From: Paenarthrobacter sp. A20
GTDB taxonomy: Bacteria > Actinomycetota > Actinomycetes > Actinomycetales > Micrococcaceae
Assembly: GCF_024168825.1 (NCBI RefSeq)
Contig: NZ_JALJWH010000001.1
Span: 4,092,001-4,156,000, forward strand
Length of the DNA stretch: 64,000 bases
Reading direction: 5' to 3'
Both the position numbers and the translations under genes were made by a program. Each line of letters starts with the position of its first letter. Positions within the stretch are counted from its first letter, which is position 1. The notes beneath the pieces are model-generated. The model was not told the DNA's origin, did not search any database, and was given only the letters and a program-made list of their open reading frames with translations. Positions 8,710-17,153 of this stretch are shown piece by piece.

Positions 8710-9784
8710 GACCATCACCACTGATCGCAGCAGTGGAAACAGCACTGATACGGGCGCCGCAAACGTCCAGCACATGTCCATGCAGCAGGCCCTCAACCGC
8801 GCCCTCGACGAGGTTTTGGCCGAAAACCCCAAGACCGTCATCTTCGGGGAGGACTGCGGCCGGCTGGGTGGCGTCTTCCGTATCACCGATGGCCTGCAGG
8901 CAAAGCATGGCGAGGAACGCGTTTTTGACACCCCGCTTGCTGAATCCGGCATCCTGGGCATGTCGGTTGGCCTCGCAATGGCCGGCTTCCACCCCATTCC
9001 CGAGGTCCAGTTCGACGGCTTCGCCTACCCGGCCATCAACCAGATCGTTTGCCAGATCGCCCGGATGAACTACCGCAGCCGCGGAACCCTGCCCATGCCC
9101 ATCACATTGCGGGTCCCCAGCTTCGGCGGCATCCGCGCCCCTGAACACCATGGCGAGAGCCTGGAAGCGCTCTTCGCCCACGTCCCGGGCCTCAAAGTTG
9201 TCTCTCCATCAAACCCGCACGACGCCTACCATCTGCTCAAGTACGCTGCCACCAGGCCGGACCCGGTGATCTTCATGGAGCCGAAATCGCGCTATTGGCA
9301 GAAGGGACCCGTGGACGTCGCCAGTGCCGCCCAACGCCCAACGCACGACGCCGGAGTAGACGACGGCGGCAGCCTCACCGGCGCCCGCGTGGTGAGGGAA
9401 GGCCGCCACCTCACTCTGGTGGCATGGGGGGCCATGGTCTCCCGCTGCTTGCAGGTTGCCGAACTCGCAGCCGAGGACGGCATCGACGTCGAGGTCCTGG
9501 ATCTGCGCTGGCTGAAGCCAATTGATGCCGATGCGTTGGCGAGGTCCGTTGGGAAGACGCGGCGCGCCGTCGTCGTCCATGAGGCGCCCCTGACCTCCGG
9601 ACTTGGTGCCGAAGTCGCCCAACTCATCACACAAAGCTGCTTCGCAACCCTGAAGGCGCCCGTGGAGCGGGTGACCGGATTCGACGTTCCCTACCCCTCC
9701 GGCGACCTGGAGGACGAATACATCCCCAACATCGACCGCATCCTCTTTGGGATCCAACGCGTACTGGAGTACCGCCGTGGCTGA
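8702..9784 (+). CDS. 2-oxoacid dehydrogenase E1 component, beta subunit
   Basis: Transketolase-like beta subunit of the E1 heterotetramer, 360 aa from ATG 8702 (MPETITTDRS), which overlaps the E1 alpha stop by 8 bases. It shows the family order: ALDEVLAENPKTVIFGEDCG, VFDTPLAESGILGMSVGLAMAG, EVQFDGFAYPAINQIVCQIA, the PSNPHDAYHLLKYA domain junction and the C-terminal half with DLRWLKPIDADAL and VVHEAPLTSGLGAEVAQLI. The glutamate of FGEDCG is the residue that activates TPP in this family. The first 25 residues are low-complexity and variable. Confidence 0.94.
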   Translation: MPETITTDRSSGNSTDTGAANVQHMSMQQALNRALDEVLAENPKTVIFGEDCGRLGGVFRITDGLQAKHGEERVFDTPLAESGILGMSVGLAMAGFHPIPEVQFDGFAYPAINQIVCQIARMNYRSRGTLPMPITLRVPSFGGIRAPEHHGESLEALFAHVPGLKVVSPSNPHDAYHLLKYAATRPDPVIFMEPKSRYWQKGPVDVASAAQRPTHDAGVDDGGSLTGARVVREGRHLTLVAWGAMVSRCLQVAELAAEDGIDVEVLDLRWLKPIDADALARSVGKTRRAVVVHEAPLTSGLGAEVAQLITQSCFATLKAPVERVTGFDVPYPSGDLEDEYIPNIDRILFGIQRVLEYRRG

Positions 9785-10106
9785 AATTTCCTTCCCCCTT
9801 CCCGACTTGGGCGAAGGCCTGATCGAGGCGACAGTGCTGGATTGGCTGGTGGAACCTGGCCAGCAGGTGGAACGCAACCAGCCGATAGTGGAGCTTGAAA
9901 CCACCAAGTCGGCCCTCGAATTGCCCAGCCCGCAGGCGGGTAAAGTGGTGCGTATCCACGGGGCGCCAGGTGACACCATCAACGTTGGCGAACCGCTGAT
10001 CGTGTTCGAGGTTCCGGATGATACTGCCGGTATCGTGGGCACTGTTCCAAAGGACGAAGCACCCAAGCGCCGGGTCCGCCTGAGCGCCGTACTCGATGAG
10101 GACTGA
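9777..10106 (+). CDS. Stand-alone lipoyl-domain carrier protein (E2 lipoyl domain without catalytic domain)
   Basis: A 109-aa protein from GTG 9777, overlapping the E1 beta stop by 8 bases. Residues 1–78 are a complete E2-type lipoyl domain starting ISFPLPDLGEGLIEA, with the lipoylated lysine K44 in ELETTKSALELP. About 30 residues of charged linker (PKDEAPKRRVRLSAVLDED) follow, then the stop. Ordinary E2 proteins continue into a peripheral-subunit-binding domain and an acyltransferase domain with a HxxxDG motif; neither is present here or in the next frames. The next gene is an alpha/beta hydrolase, the architecture of AcoC (lipoyl plus hydrolase fold) but split in two. The coding is intact, so this looks like a real design rather than decay. 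Confidence 0.9.
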   Translation: MAEISFPLPDLGEGLIEATVLDWLVEPGQQVERNQPIVELETTKSALELPSPQAGKVVRIHGAPGDTINVGEPLIVFEVPDDTAGIVGTVPKDEAPKRRVRLSAVLDED

Positions 10107-10107
10107 C

Positions 10108-10938
10108 ATGATGACCGGCAGGCACACCATGGAACAGCACAGGCACACAGTAGAGGGCACGGACCCCGGGCTGTCCGTGGAAGTCCATGAGCCATCCACG
10201 GACGCCGGCCTGCGGCCCGTCCTGCTGATCCACGGCTTTTCTTCCTCCACGAAACTGAACTGGGTGGATAGCGGCTGGATCACCACCCTTCAGGATGCAG
10301 GCCGTCGCGTGATCACCGTAGACCTGCCAGGCCATGGCAGGAGCCACTCCCCCGAGGACCTGGATTCGTACACGCCCAGCCGCATACGCGCTGACCTCCT
10401 CCAGATAGTGACCGACGCCGGAGCCCGGCCACTGCGCGATGGTGACCCGTCCACGGGACTGGACGTCATTGGCTACTCGCTCGGCTCGAGGCTGGCTTGG
10501 GAGTTCGGCGCCACCCAGCCGGACCTTGTCCACCGCATCGTCCTGGGTGGACCCAGCTCAGCGGATCCGTTGGCAGCTTTCGACCTCGTCGCTGCGCAAC
10601 GGCACTTGGCCGACGGCACGCCCATTGAGGACGCGTCCACGGCCGGATTGCTGAAGATGGCACAGATGCTTCCCAGCAACAACCTCTTCTCCATGTTGTC
10701 GCTCATTGAGGCCATCAAGGGGGAACCTTTCGATCCTGCCGAAGCTGCCCCGCATATGCCCGTCCTGCTCGTTGCCGGCGAAAAGGATGAAAGGGCAGCC
10801 ACCATGCCGGAGCTCGCCTCGATTGCGGGCAGGCATGGCGGTTTGGTGGAAACGTTGGTCATTCCAGGGCGCACCCACACCAACGTCATCACCAGCCGGG
10901 CGTTCAAGGAAGCTGCTGTCGAATTCCTTGGGGTGTAG
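10108..10938 (+). CDS. Alpha/beta hydrolase associated with the 2-oxoacid dehydrogenase cassette
   Basis: A 276-aa alpha/beta hydrolase with the oxyanion motif HGFSSS (42–47), the nucleophile elbow GYSLGS with S124, and a likely triad of S124, D227 (GEKDER) and H257 (GRTHTN). I use ATG 10108, which has GAGG spaced 6 bases upstream; ATG 10096 lies inside the lipoyl gene and ATG 10111 is also possible. The gap to the lipoyl-gene stop is one base. In acetoin dehydrogenase AcoC proteins this fold is fused to the lipoyl domain and assigned the acyltransferase step. Here it may transfer or hydrolyse the acyl group held on the carrier. The function is inference from context. Confidence 0.8.
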   Translation: MMTGRHTMEQHRHTVEGTDPGLSVEVHEPSTDAGLRPVLLIHGFSSSTKLNWVDSGWITTLQDAGRRVITVDLPGHGRSHSPEDLDSYTPSRIRADLLQIVTDAGARPLRDGDPSTGLDVIGYSLGSRLAWEFGATQPDLVHRIVLGGPSSADPLAAFDLVAAQRHLADGTPIEDASTAGLLKMAQMLPSNNLFSMLSLIEAIKGEPFDPAEAAPHMPVLLVAGEKDERAATMPELASIAGRHGGLVETLVIPGRTHTNVITSRAFKEAAVEFLGV

Positions 10939-10994
10939 GGCCCCCGTTCCCTGGGAGGGCTCAGTGGGGCGCGGCTGGTTTTGCCGGCTGGAAG

Positions 10995-11408
10995 TCAGCG
11001 GGCCAGCCGCTCCGCGTTGAGGCTCATTCGTTCCAACACGCTCAGGGCCATGGCGTACTCATCGATGCCGATGCCCATGGAAAGGTCCTGACGCGCCGCT
11101 TCCACCAACCGCTGGGCTTCGTGGTATTTTTCCCGTCCACGGTCACTCAGGACCAGCCGGTCATCAATCATGGTGATCATTCCGCGGCCCACGAGGGCTG
11201 CCAGTTCCCTCTCCCGCATCCGGATGTCGTTTCCCCACAACGGCTGCAAAGACTCCTCGAGCTGGTCCGGGAGCATGGCGCCCTCGGACAGGACACTGAG
11301 GGTATGCCATTGGCGCCGGCTGAGCTTGATCTTGGCAAGGATGGTGTCCAGTTGGGCTTCCAGTGCGGCGTCGAGCCTCTTGATCCAGTATCCGATGGGC
11401 TTGTTCAC
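10995..11408 (-). CDS. MarR-like winged-helix DNA-binding protein
   Basis: A 137-aa protein from GTG 11408. It has a helical N-terminus (IGYWIKRLDAALEAQLDTIL), then a winged helix: LSRRQWHTLSVLSEG, recognition helix in IRMRERELAALVGRGM and wing MIDDRLVLSDRGREKYHEA. The layout is that of small MarR-family regulators seen often in Arthrobacter. It is divergent from the phosphoribosyltransferase gene with 92 bases between, so that gene is a possible target. The region 10939–10994 downstream holds nothing recognisable. Confidence 0.75.
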   Translation of the reverse strand: MNKPIGYWIKRLDAALEAQLDTILAKIKLSRRQWHTLSVLSEGAMLPDQLEESLQPLWGNDIRMRERELAALVGRGMITMIDDRLVLSDRGREKYHEAQRLVEAARQDLSMGIGIDEYAMALSVLERMSLNAERLAR

Positions 11409-11500
11409 ACGCCCATGCTTTCAGCGGAGACGCTACCGGGCAAGGTCTGGACGGTAGGCTTGGAACTGCAACGACTTACGTGGAAGTGGAGCAGATGGGC

Positions 11501-12163
11501 ATGCGTTTCAAGGACCGTGCGGAAGCCGGTCGACGCCTGGCTGAAGCCCTCCCGCAACTCAGGGAAAAGCCGGACACCATCGTCTTGGGCCTGGCACGTG
11601 GAGGAGTCCCCGTGGCCGCCGCGGCAGCGGCCGAACTGTACCTGCCCTTCGGCGCGGTCCTGGTCCGCAAGCTCGGCATTCCGGGTCGCGACGAGACGGC
11701 TTTTGGGGCACTGGCATGGTCTCAGGGCGACGTCCTCCGGATCGTCAACAAGCCACTGAGGGACCTCGTCCTCGCCCACGGCATCTCCCAATCCGCGCTC
11801 GATGCCGTGGAAGCACACGAACGTTCCGAGCTCCTCCGGCGCGCGCAGAACTACCCGGGCACCAGGCATGACCTCCGTGGGAAGACCGTAGTGCTGGCGG
11901 ATGACGGACTTGCCACTGGTGCCACCATGCGGGCCGCCGTGGAAGCAGTTCGTTCTGCCGGCGCACGCACCGTAATAGCCGCAGTACCGGTTGCCTCGCT
12001 GGAAGCCTCGACGTCGCTGGCACGGGTGAGCGATTTCGTCATGGCCCTGCACACGCCGGGTAAGTTCCATGCCGTGGGCGCCTTCTACGAACACTTCGGT
12101 CAATTGTCCGATGCCGACGTGGTGAGCCAGTTGGAAGGCGCCACAGCCGGCGGGCGCAAGTAA
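11501..12163 (+). CDS. Phosphoribosyltransferase-family protein
   Basis: Type I PRTase fold, 220 aa. The PRPP-binding loop is VVLADDGLATGATM, and the N-terminal part (FKDRAEAGRRLAEALPQL, then VLGLARGGVPVA and VRKLGIPGRDETAFGALA) matches the group of predicted PRTases found near stress or regulatory genes, not a named salvage enzyme. I choose ATG 11501 because GGAG lies 9 bases upstream; ATG 11495 and GTG 11480 are in frame. The base substrate is unknown, and some members of this group act as regulators. Confidence 0.8.
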   Translation: MRFKDRAEAGRRLAEALPQLREKPDTIVLGLARGGVPVAAAAAAELYLPFGAVLVRKLGIPGRDETAFGALAWSQGDVLRIVNKPLRDLVLAHGISQSALDAVEAHERSELLRRAQNYPGTRHDLRGKTVVLADDGLATGATMRAAVEAVRSAGARTVIAAVPVASLEASTSLARVSDFVMALHTPGKFHAVGAFYEHFGQLSDADVVSQLEGATAGGRK

Positions 12164-12183
12164 GCGCCGTCGTTCTCCAACGC

Positions 12184-12222
12184 AAAGGCGGGTGCGGTCC
12201 GCTGTGGACCGCACCCGCCTTT
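12184..12222. terminator. Bidirectional terminator between convergent genes
   Basis: A 17-bp perfect stem with a GCTGT loop, flanked by A and T runs (AAAGGCGGG at the left, CCCGCCTTT at the right). It serves the phosphoribosyltransferase and the MHS transporter, whose stop codons face each other. Confidence 0.9.
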
Positions 12223-12235
12223 CCTATGCCCCGAT

Positions 12236-13570
12236 CTAGTGATGGACGCTGTAGCCCAGGGGCCGGCCGCGGGTCTCCTTGGCGAGGATCACGCCAATTG
12301 CGGAGATTACGCAGAGGACCATGATGTAGATGCCAACAGAGCCTGACCACTTGGTGGTGTCCAGGAGCGCCTGGGCGATGAGCGGTGCGAAGGCGCCGCC
12401 CAGGATTGCTCCCAAGGCGTACCCAATGGAGATTCCGGAGTAGCGGACCTGGGCGGGGAACATCTCCGCATACATCGCGGACATAGGGCCGTAGGACAGG
12501 CCCAGGCCGATCGTCAGGACGAACAGGGCGGTTCCGTAGAGCACGATGTCCTTGGAATCGATCAGTACGAACATGGGAATCATCCAGGCGAAGACCAAGC
12601 CGTACCCGATCAGGAACGTCTTGACGCGCCCGATCTTGTCGGAGAGCCAGCCGCCCACCATGGTGAAAATGAGCCAGCCAAATGAGGCGACGGTCGTGGC
12701 CAGCAGCACCTGCGGAGTGGGCATCTTCAATGTCCTGGTGGCGTAGGAGATGAAGAAGGCAATCAGCAGGTAACCGGCTGCGTTGTTGGCGATGAAGATC
12801 AGTGCAGCGAGGACAACTTCCTTCTTATTCTTGCGGAAGAGGTCTCCAAGGGGCGCCTTGCTTTCGGCCTTGCGCAGGGCAATTTCCTTGAACACAGGGC
12901 TTTCGCCAACGGCACGCCGGATGAGGTAGCCCACCACAATAAGGACCACGGACAGCAGGAACGGCACCCGCCAGCCCCAAGCCGCAAAGTCTTCCTTGGA
13001 CATGCCCGACTGGAGGAGGAACAGCAGGCCGGTGGCCAGGATCATGCCGATCGGCACACCGATCTGCGGGTAGGCGCCGAAGAGTCCGCGCTTCTTGATG
13101 GGCGCGTGCTCCACTGCCATGAGTGCGGCACCGCCCCACTCACCGCCCGCCGAGAAGCCCTGGACCACACGCAGGGTGATCAGCAGGACCGGAGCCCAAA
13201 CACCGATGGTTGCGTACGTGGGCAGCAAGCCAATGAGCGCCGTAGCTGCGCCCATCATGACCAGCGTCATGACCAGGACGGCCTTGCGGCCCATCCTGTC
13301 GCCGAGGTGCCCGGCAACAAAGGCCCCGAGAGGACGGAACAAGAAGCTGATACCGATCGTGGCGAACGACAAGAGCTGCGCAACGCCCGGGTTGGACTTC
13401 TCCAAGGGAGATAGGAACAGCGGCGCCAAGAGCGTGGCCGTGAGCTGGGCAAAGATGAAGAAGTCGTACCACTCAATGGTGGTGCCCACCAGTGTCCCGG
13501 CCAGAACCCGGCGCTCTTCACGCTTGCTGCTGGGTCCTGACGGAGAGTCGACAGTGGAAGTTGCGGTCAT
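12236..13570 (-). CDS. MFS transporter, metabolite:H+ symporter (MHS) family
   Basis: A 444-aa twelve-helix importer. The MHS signature is clear: TLVGTTIEWYDFFIFAQ in helix 1, FRPLGAFVAGHLGDRMGRKA before helix 3, RVVQGFSAGGEWGGAALMAVEHAP at helix 4–5 and the second-half loop GGWLSDKIGRVKTF. Relatives take up shikimate, alpha-ketoglutarate, proline/betaine or aromatic acids. An SD of GGAG lies 5 bases before the ATG. It is divergent from an IclR regulator, which is usual for catabolic carboxylate or aromatic uptake genes. The substrate cannot be named. Confidence 0.93.
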   Translation of the reverse strand: MTATSTVDSPSGPSSKREERRVLAGTLVGTTIEWYDFFIFAQLTATLLAPLFLSPLEKSNPGVAQLLSFATIGISFLFRPLGAFVAGHLGDRMGRKAVLVMTLVMMGAATALIGLLPTYATIGVWAPVLLITLRVVQGFSAGGEWGGAALMAVEHAPIKKRGLFGAYPQIGVPIGMILATGLLFLLQSGMSKEDFAAWGWRVPFLLSVVLIVVGYLIRRAVGESPVFKEIALRKAESKAPLGDLFRKNKKEVVLAALIFIANNAAGYLLIAFFISYATRTLKMPTPQVLLATTVASFGWLIFTMVGGWLSDKIGRVKTFLIGYGLVFAWMIPMFVLIDSKDIVLYGTALFVLTIGLGLSYGPMSAMYAEMFPAQVRYSGISIGYALGAILGGAFAPLIAQALLDTTKWSGSVGIYIMVLCVISAIGVILAKETRGRPLGYSVHH

Positions 13571-13616
13571 TGGAACTCCATGGGGTGAGAGTGACTGGTC
13601 GGCGCTTGACGTGCAT

Positions 13617-13638
13617 TAACCGACAGAACGGTCAGTTA
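13617..13638. promoter_or_regulatory. Candidate IclR operator
   Basis: Inverted repeat TAACCGAC / GTCAGTTA with a 6-base spacer; 7 of 8 arm positions pair. It lies midway between the MHS transporter and the IclR gene, where one regulator could act on both. Function is inferred from position and symmetry. Confidence 0.45.
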
Positions 13639-13696
13639 GGAAATAATACTACAGCCTGTGACCCAAAGCACAGACCCTTGGAAGGTTCCTTCAACA

Positions 13697-13702
13697 TAGA
13701 AT
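13697..13702 (+). promoter_or_regulatory. −10 element of a leaderless promoter for the IclR gene
   Basis: TAGAAT, then 7 bases, then ATG 13710. The next upstream ATG (13701) lies inside this element, so 13710 is the better start. Confidence 0.6.
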
Positions 13703-13709
13703 GGTTCGC

Positions 13710-14447
13710 ATGAATCCCCGCAGCGACGTCAAGGGTCCACCGGAACCAACAACCCAGGTGCCGCCGTCGCAAACGCTCTCACGGGGAATCCGCGCGCTGG
13801 AAATCCTCGCCGCGGCCGAGCGGCCCCTCACCATCGCAGAGCTCACGGAGGCGTTGGGGGTGCACAGGTCCGTCGCCTATCGGATCCTCAGGACCCTGGA
13901 GGACCACTCTCTGCTGGTGCGTGACGACTCCGGACGCGTGCAGCCCGGCCCCGGCCTGGCGGTCCTGGCCAGCGGCGTCTCACGGAACCTTCAAACCGCG
14001 GCCCTTCCCGAACTGACGCAACTTGCCAACACCCTCCACATGACGGCCTTCGTCGCCGTGTGGGACCACCAGGAATGCGTCACCCTGGTCACCGTCGAGC
14101 CACGGCACTCCGGCGCCGCCCTCGCCCAGCACCCCGGCAGCCGCCACCCAGTCAGTACCGGCGCTCCCGGAATAGCCATCCAGTCAACCATGACCGAGGA
14201 GCGCTGGCAGCAGGTGGGCGCCGGCAACCCTTACCGCCCCGAAGCCGACGAAGCCCGCCGCCTCGGCTACGCCACCAGCCATGACGAGGTCATCGCCGGA
14301 CTGTCCTCCATTGCTGCCCCCATCAAGGTTCCGGGCGGACGGCCGGCAGCGATCGCCGTCGTCTATATCCGCCTGGACCAGGACGCCGACGCCGTAGGCA
14401 AGGCACTGGCTGCCAGCGCCGCCCGCATCGAAGGCCAGCTCGCCTAA
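13710..14447 (+). CDS. IclR-family transcriptional regulator
   Basis: A 245-aa regulator from ATG 13710. The N-terminal winged helix spans about residues 20–80 (SRGIRALEILAAAERPLTIAELTEALGVHRSVAYRILRTLE), followed by the effector domain with the family's PGIAIQSTM, RRLGYATSHDEVIAGLSSIAAPI and PAAIAVVYIR stretches. IclR proteins usually control an adjacent catabolic or transport gene; the divergent MHS transporter is the natural target. The MoaF gene downstream on the same strand may be cotranscribed, although it has its own SD. Confidence 0.93.
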   Translation: MNPRSDVKGPPEPTTQVPPSQTLSRGIRALEILAAAERPLTIAELTEALGVHRSVAYRILRTLEDHSLLVRDDSGRVQPGPGLAVLASGVSRNLQTAALPELTQLANTLHMTAFVAVWDHQECVTLVTVEPRHSGAALAQHPGSRHPVSTGAPGIAIQSTMTEERWQQVGAGNPYRPEADEARRLGYATSHDEVIAGLSSIAAPIKVPGGRPAAIAVVYIRLDQDADAVGKALAASAARIEGQLA

Positions 14448-14566
14448 CCTTTCCTTACGGGTCAAACAACGTGCTTCACAACACAAGACCGGCAGCAACG
14501 GGAACTGAATACTCAAGTAAGGGCAGGACACCCGTCCTGTCCCTCTTCGAGTACGAGAAGGAACCC

Positions 14567-15358
14567 ATGAGCCTGAATCTTCTTGACACCTCCAACTGGT
14601 TGCCCCTGGAAGGACTTGCGCCTGGCTTCGATGCCAACAAGGCCCCAACAGTGCACGACCTCGCGGGACAACAATTCCGGGTCCGCGGCGATGGCGGCCC
14701 CATGACGTTCAGCTTCGACGACGAAGAAGTGCAATGGGCAGCTGCCGGGCAGGCAGGAACAGCTCCCTACGAGGCTTTCCTCGTGGCCGGGCAGCTCTAC
14801 TACGCCCAGTGGCACAGCGTCGTGGAGCAGGACCTCGCCATTTCCCTGGTCTTGGACCTCACGAATGGAACGGCGCTGTACATCGGCGCAACGCTTGGAA
14901 AGCCGACCCCGTCCCGCGTGGCAGTCCAGCACGATTTCCGGCCTGGCACCCTGGACGGTTTCGCCGCCGGAGCAGCCATTGCCGAGAGCACCGGACTCAT
15001 TGGACGGCGTGTTGAGTGGGTTTACAGCGAGTCGCACGCCTACGAGCACATCTACCTCAGCCCCACCTGGTACACGTGGCAGTGCCTCGCCGGGCCTGAG
15101 CGGGGCCTGGCAGATACCGATTCAAACACTGTGTTCCAGGTCCGCCCGGGAATTTTCGTCTTCACCTGGCGCGAAAAGGTTATTCCATGCGGTTCCGTCA
15201 CGATTGCCGACCACCGCGACGTCAATGCCATCCGTTCCCACGGCAGCTTGTTCGGCTGGGACGAGTCAGGCACGCAACCAGTGCACTTCACGTTCGGCGC
15301 CCACGGAAAGTTGATCAGCATGACCCACCACCGGCCGGAACTGGACCCGGCCCTCTAG
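14567..15358 (+). CDS. MoaF-domain protein
   Basis: A 263-aa cytosolic protein from ATG 14567, which has GAAGGA upstream; the frame extends back to 14471 but without support. Two similar beta-rich halves are visible: an N-terminal part with VHDLAGQQFRVRGDGGPMTFSF and YEAFLVAGQLYYAQW, and a C-terminal part with GRRVEWVYSESHAYEHIYLS and YTWQCLAGPERGLADTD. These match the MoaF family, first described beside moaE in Klebsiella in an aromatic-amine oxidase regulon. The biochemical role of MoaF is not established. No moa gene or amine oxidase lies in this window, so here it stands with regulators and permeases only. Confidence 0.75.
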   Translation: MSLNLLDTSNWLPLEGLAPGFDANKAPTVHDLAGQQFRVRGDGGPMTFSFDDEEVQWAAAGQAGTAPYEAFLVAGQLYYAQWHSVVEQDLAISLVLDLTNGTALYIGATLGKPTPSRVAVQHDFRPGTLDGFAAGAAIAESTGLIGRRVEWVYSESHAYEHIYLSPTWYTWQCLAGPERGLADTDSNTVFQVRPGIFVFTWREKVIPCGSVTIADHRDVNAIRSHGSLFGWDESGTQPVHFTFGAHGKLISMTHHRPELDPAL

Positions 15359-15373
15359 CCCTGGAGCACGAAA

Positions 15374-15420
15374 GGCTGCCCCGGCGGACTCTCTGTCGAG
15401 TCCGCCGGGGCAGCCTTTTT
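15374..15420. terminator. Bidirectional terminator between MoaF gene and APC permease
   Basis: An 18-bp stem starting GGCTGCCCCGG, a 6-base TCTGTC loop and a run of five T. It separates two convergent genes. Confidence 0.92.
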
Positions 15421-15429
15421 CCTGAGGGC

Positions 15430-16905
15430 TCAGTCTTCCGAGCCGTGGCCGATCCGTGCGTACAGGGCCGGCTGCGAGCGCCGAAGCCGCAAACCCCAGA
15501 CGACCCCCACCACTCCGGGCAGCAGCACCAGTGCAGGGAGAACGAACGATGCGGCGGTGGATTCAGTTTGTCCAAGCAGGACATTGAAGTTGGCCAGGAT
15601 GAGCACGAAGACAATTGCCAGGAGGACGAATCCCAGGACAGGTGCAATGACCCTGACCCAGAGGCTGGCCCCGTGCTGGTTTCGGCGGAAGAAGCCGATG
15701 ACAGCCACCGATACCACCGTCATCAGCAAGACCAGGCCCATGGCACCACTGTTGGTCAGCCAGGTGAACATCGTCAGTACGGGGTACAGCTCGCCGAGCT
15801 CGGAACCCGCCCCGGCAATGGCGAAGGCAACGGTCACGACGACGGCAATCACCGTCTGCGCGAGGGAACCGGCGAAGGGCGCACCGCTCCCCCGCCTGAC
15901 CTTGGCAAGCACCGGGGGCAGGACCCGCTCGCGGCCCAGCGAGAAGAAGTACCGTGCCACCGCGTTGTGGAAGCTGACGAGTGCAGCAAAGAGGCTGGTG
16001 ACGAAAAGGACCTGCGCGATGTCGCTGAGCAGCACTCCGCCGTTGGCGCCAAGGAATGCGAACATCATGTCCGGGCCGTTTGCGGCCGCTGAATCAATGA
16101 CCGCCGAGGGCCCTGCGCCCACGGTCATGGCCCATGCGGAAACCGCATAGAACACGGCGATGATCCCCACGGCAGCGAACGTTGCCCGTGCGACCGTTCG
16201 CTGGGGATCCTTTGATTCCTCGCCGTAGATGGCTGCGGACTCGAAGCCCATGAAGGCAGCGATGCCAAAGGAGAGTACGGCACCGATTCCCGGCACGAAC
16301 AAGCTCTCCGGGCTGAAGGCCACAGCACTGACCCCCTCGGGAGCGACAGCCAGGCTGATGACGTCGTAAACGATGACGACCAGGAACTCGAGGGCGACCA
16401 GGACGCCCAGTACCTTGGCAGACAGGTCCACCCGGTTCACGCCCAGCCACCCGACGATGGCGATGCATGCCAGGACGGGGATCCACCACGGAACAGTGAC
16501 GCCGAGCCGCGCCGACAGGAGCGAGGACACCGTGAAACCGAACAAGCCGTAAATGCCAACCTGCATCAGGTTGTAGGCCATCAGGGCCACAAGGGAAGCG
16601 CCAACTCCAGCCGGCCTGGAAATGCCTTGCGCTATGTAGGCGTAGAAAGCTCCTGCGTTGGTGACATAGCGGCTCATGCCGGCATATCCCACAGCGAACA
16701 GCGCCAGGATCCCGCCCAACAGCAGGAAGGACAGGGGCACACCCATCACTCCAGTGACAGCGAACGTCGTAGTCACTCCGCCCGCCAGCACGGTCAGCGG
16801 CGCCGAGGCCGCGATAATCATGAAAGTCACAGCCGGTACCCCAAGAAGCCTCTTGGTGTTTGCGGGCCCGGCGGTCCTGCCCTTAACTGGGTTGTCCACG
16901 CTCAT
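15430..16905 (-). CDS. APC-superfamily permease
   Basis: A 491-aa membrane transporter with about twelve helices. The start is ATG 16905 (MSVDNPVKGRT), which has AGGAG placed 7 bases upstream; the frame runs back to 16974 without support. Helix 1 reads FMIIAASAPLTVLAGGV, the unwound-helix region of APC transporters, and helix 6 contains GFESAAIYGEESKDP, typical of the amino-acid or amine permeases of this group. It is divergent from the AraC-family gene at 17154, a pairing that suggests substrate-induced control. The cargo is probably an amino acid or amine. Confidence 0.9.
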   Translation of the reverse strand: MSVDNPVKGRTAGPANTKRLLGVPAVTFMIIAASAPLTVLAGGVTTTFAVTGVMGVPLSFLLLGGILALFAVGYAGMSRYVTNAGAFYAYIAQGISRPAGVGASLVALMAYNLMQVGIYGLFGFTVSSLLSARLGVTVPWWIPVLACIAIVGWLGVNRVDLSAKVLGVLVALEFLVVIVYDVISLAVAPEGVSAVAFSPESLFVPGIGAVLSFGIAAFMGFESAAIYGEESKDPQRTVARATFAAVGIIAVFYAVSAWAMTVGAGPSAVIDSAAANGPDMMFAFLGANGGVLLSDIAQVLFVTSLFAALVSFHNAVARYFFSLGRERVLPPVLAKVRRGSGAPFAGSLAQTVIAVVVTVAFAIAGAGSELGELYPVLTMFTWLTNSGAMGLVLLMTVVSVAVIGFFRRNQHGASLWVRVIAPVLGFVLLAIVFVLILANFNVLLGQTESTAASFVLPALVLLPGVVGVVWGLRLRRSQPALYARIGHGSED

Positions 16906-17099
16906 AGTGTGCTCCTGCCTCGGTGCCGCGGGAGATGTGCGCGGCACGGTGTCGGTCATTCCGCAATCTTCCACCGCGGAAGCACCGAGTGACTTGTCTC
17001 ACACGGCAGGGTGTTTGTCGGTGGACGCACGCACGTCGCGGCACGGAGGCCCGGTGTAGAATCGTGGGCAAGCTCACGTCCTCTCCGATGGCCCACTGG

Positions 17100-17115
17100 T
17101 CGACAAATAAGTCGA
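17100..17115. promoter_or_regulatory. Short inverted repeat in the permease–AraC intergenic region
   Basis: TCGAC, 6 bases, GTCGA. It is the only tidy symmetry I see in the 248-base divergent gap 16906–17153. A regulator site is possible but weakly supported. Confidence 0.25.
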
Positions 17116-17153
17116 AAGACATGAGGCGGCGCGGGCCATTGAAAGGGAGTTTA

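Noticed and set aside
6004..8997. A 997-codon open frame on the minus strand
   Set aside because: It runs antisense through the permease, E1 alpha and the start of E1 beta, and its translation is compositionally biased (Gly, Asp, His, Gln) with no recognisable domain. Long antisense frames are expected in GC-rich genes.
8195..9784. Possibility that the lipoyl protein is a truncated E2 broken by frameshift
   Set aside because: The sequence after its stop in all frames is the alpha/beta hydrolase, with no HxxxDG acyltransferase motif, and all four genes are intact with tight overlaps.
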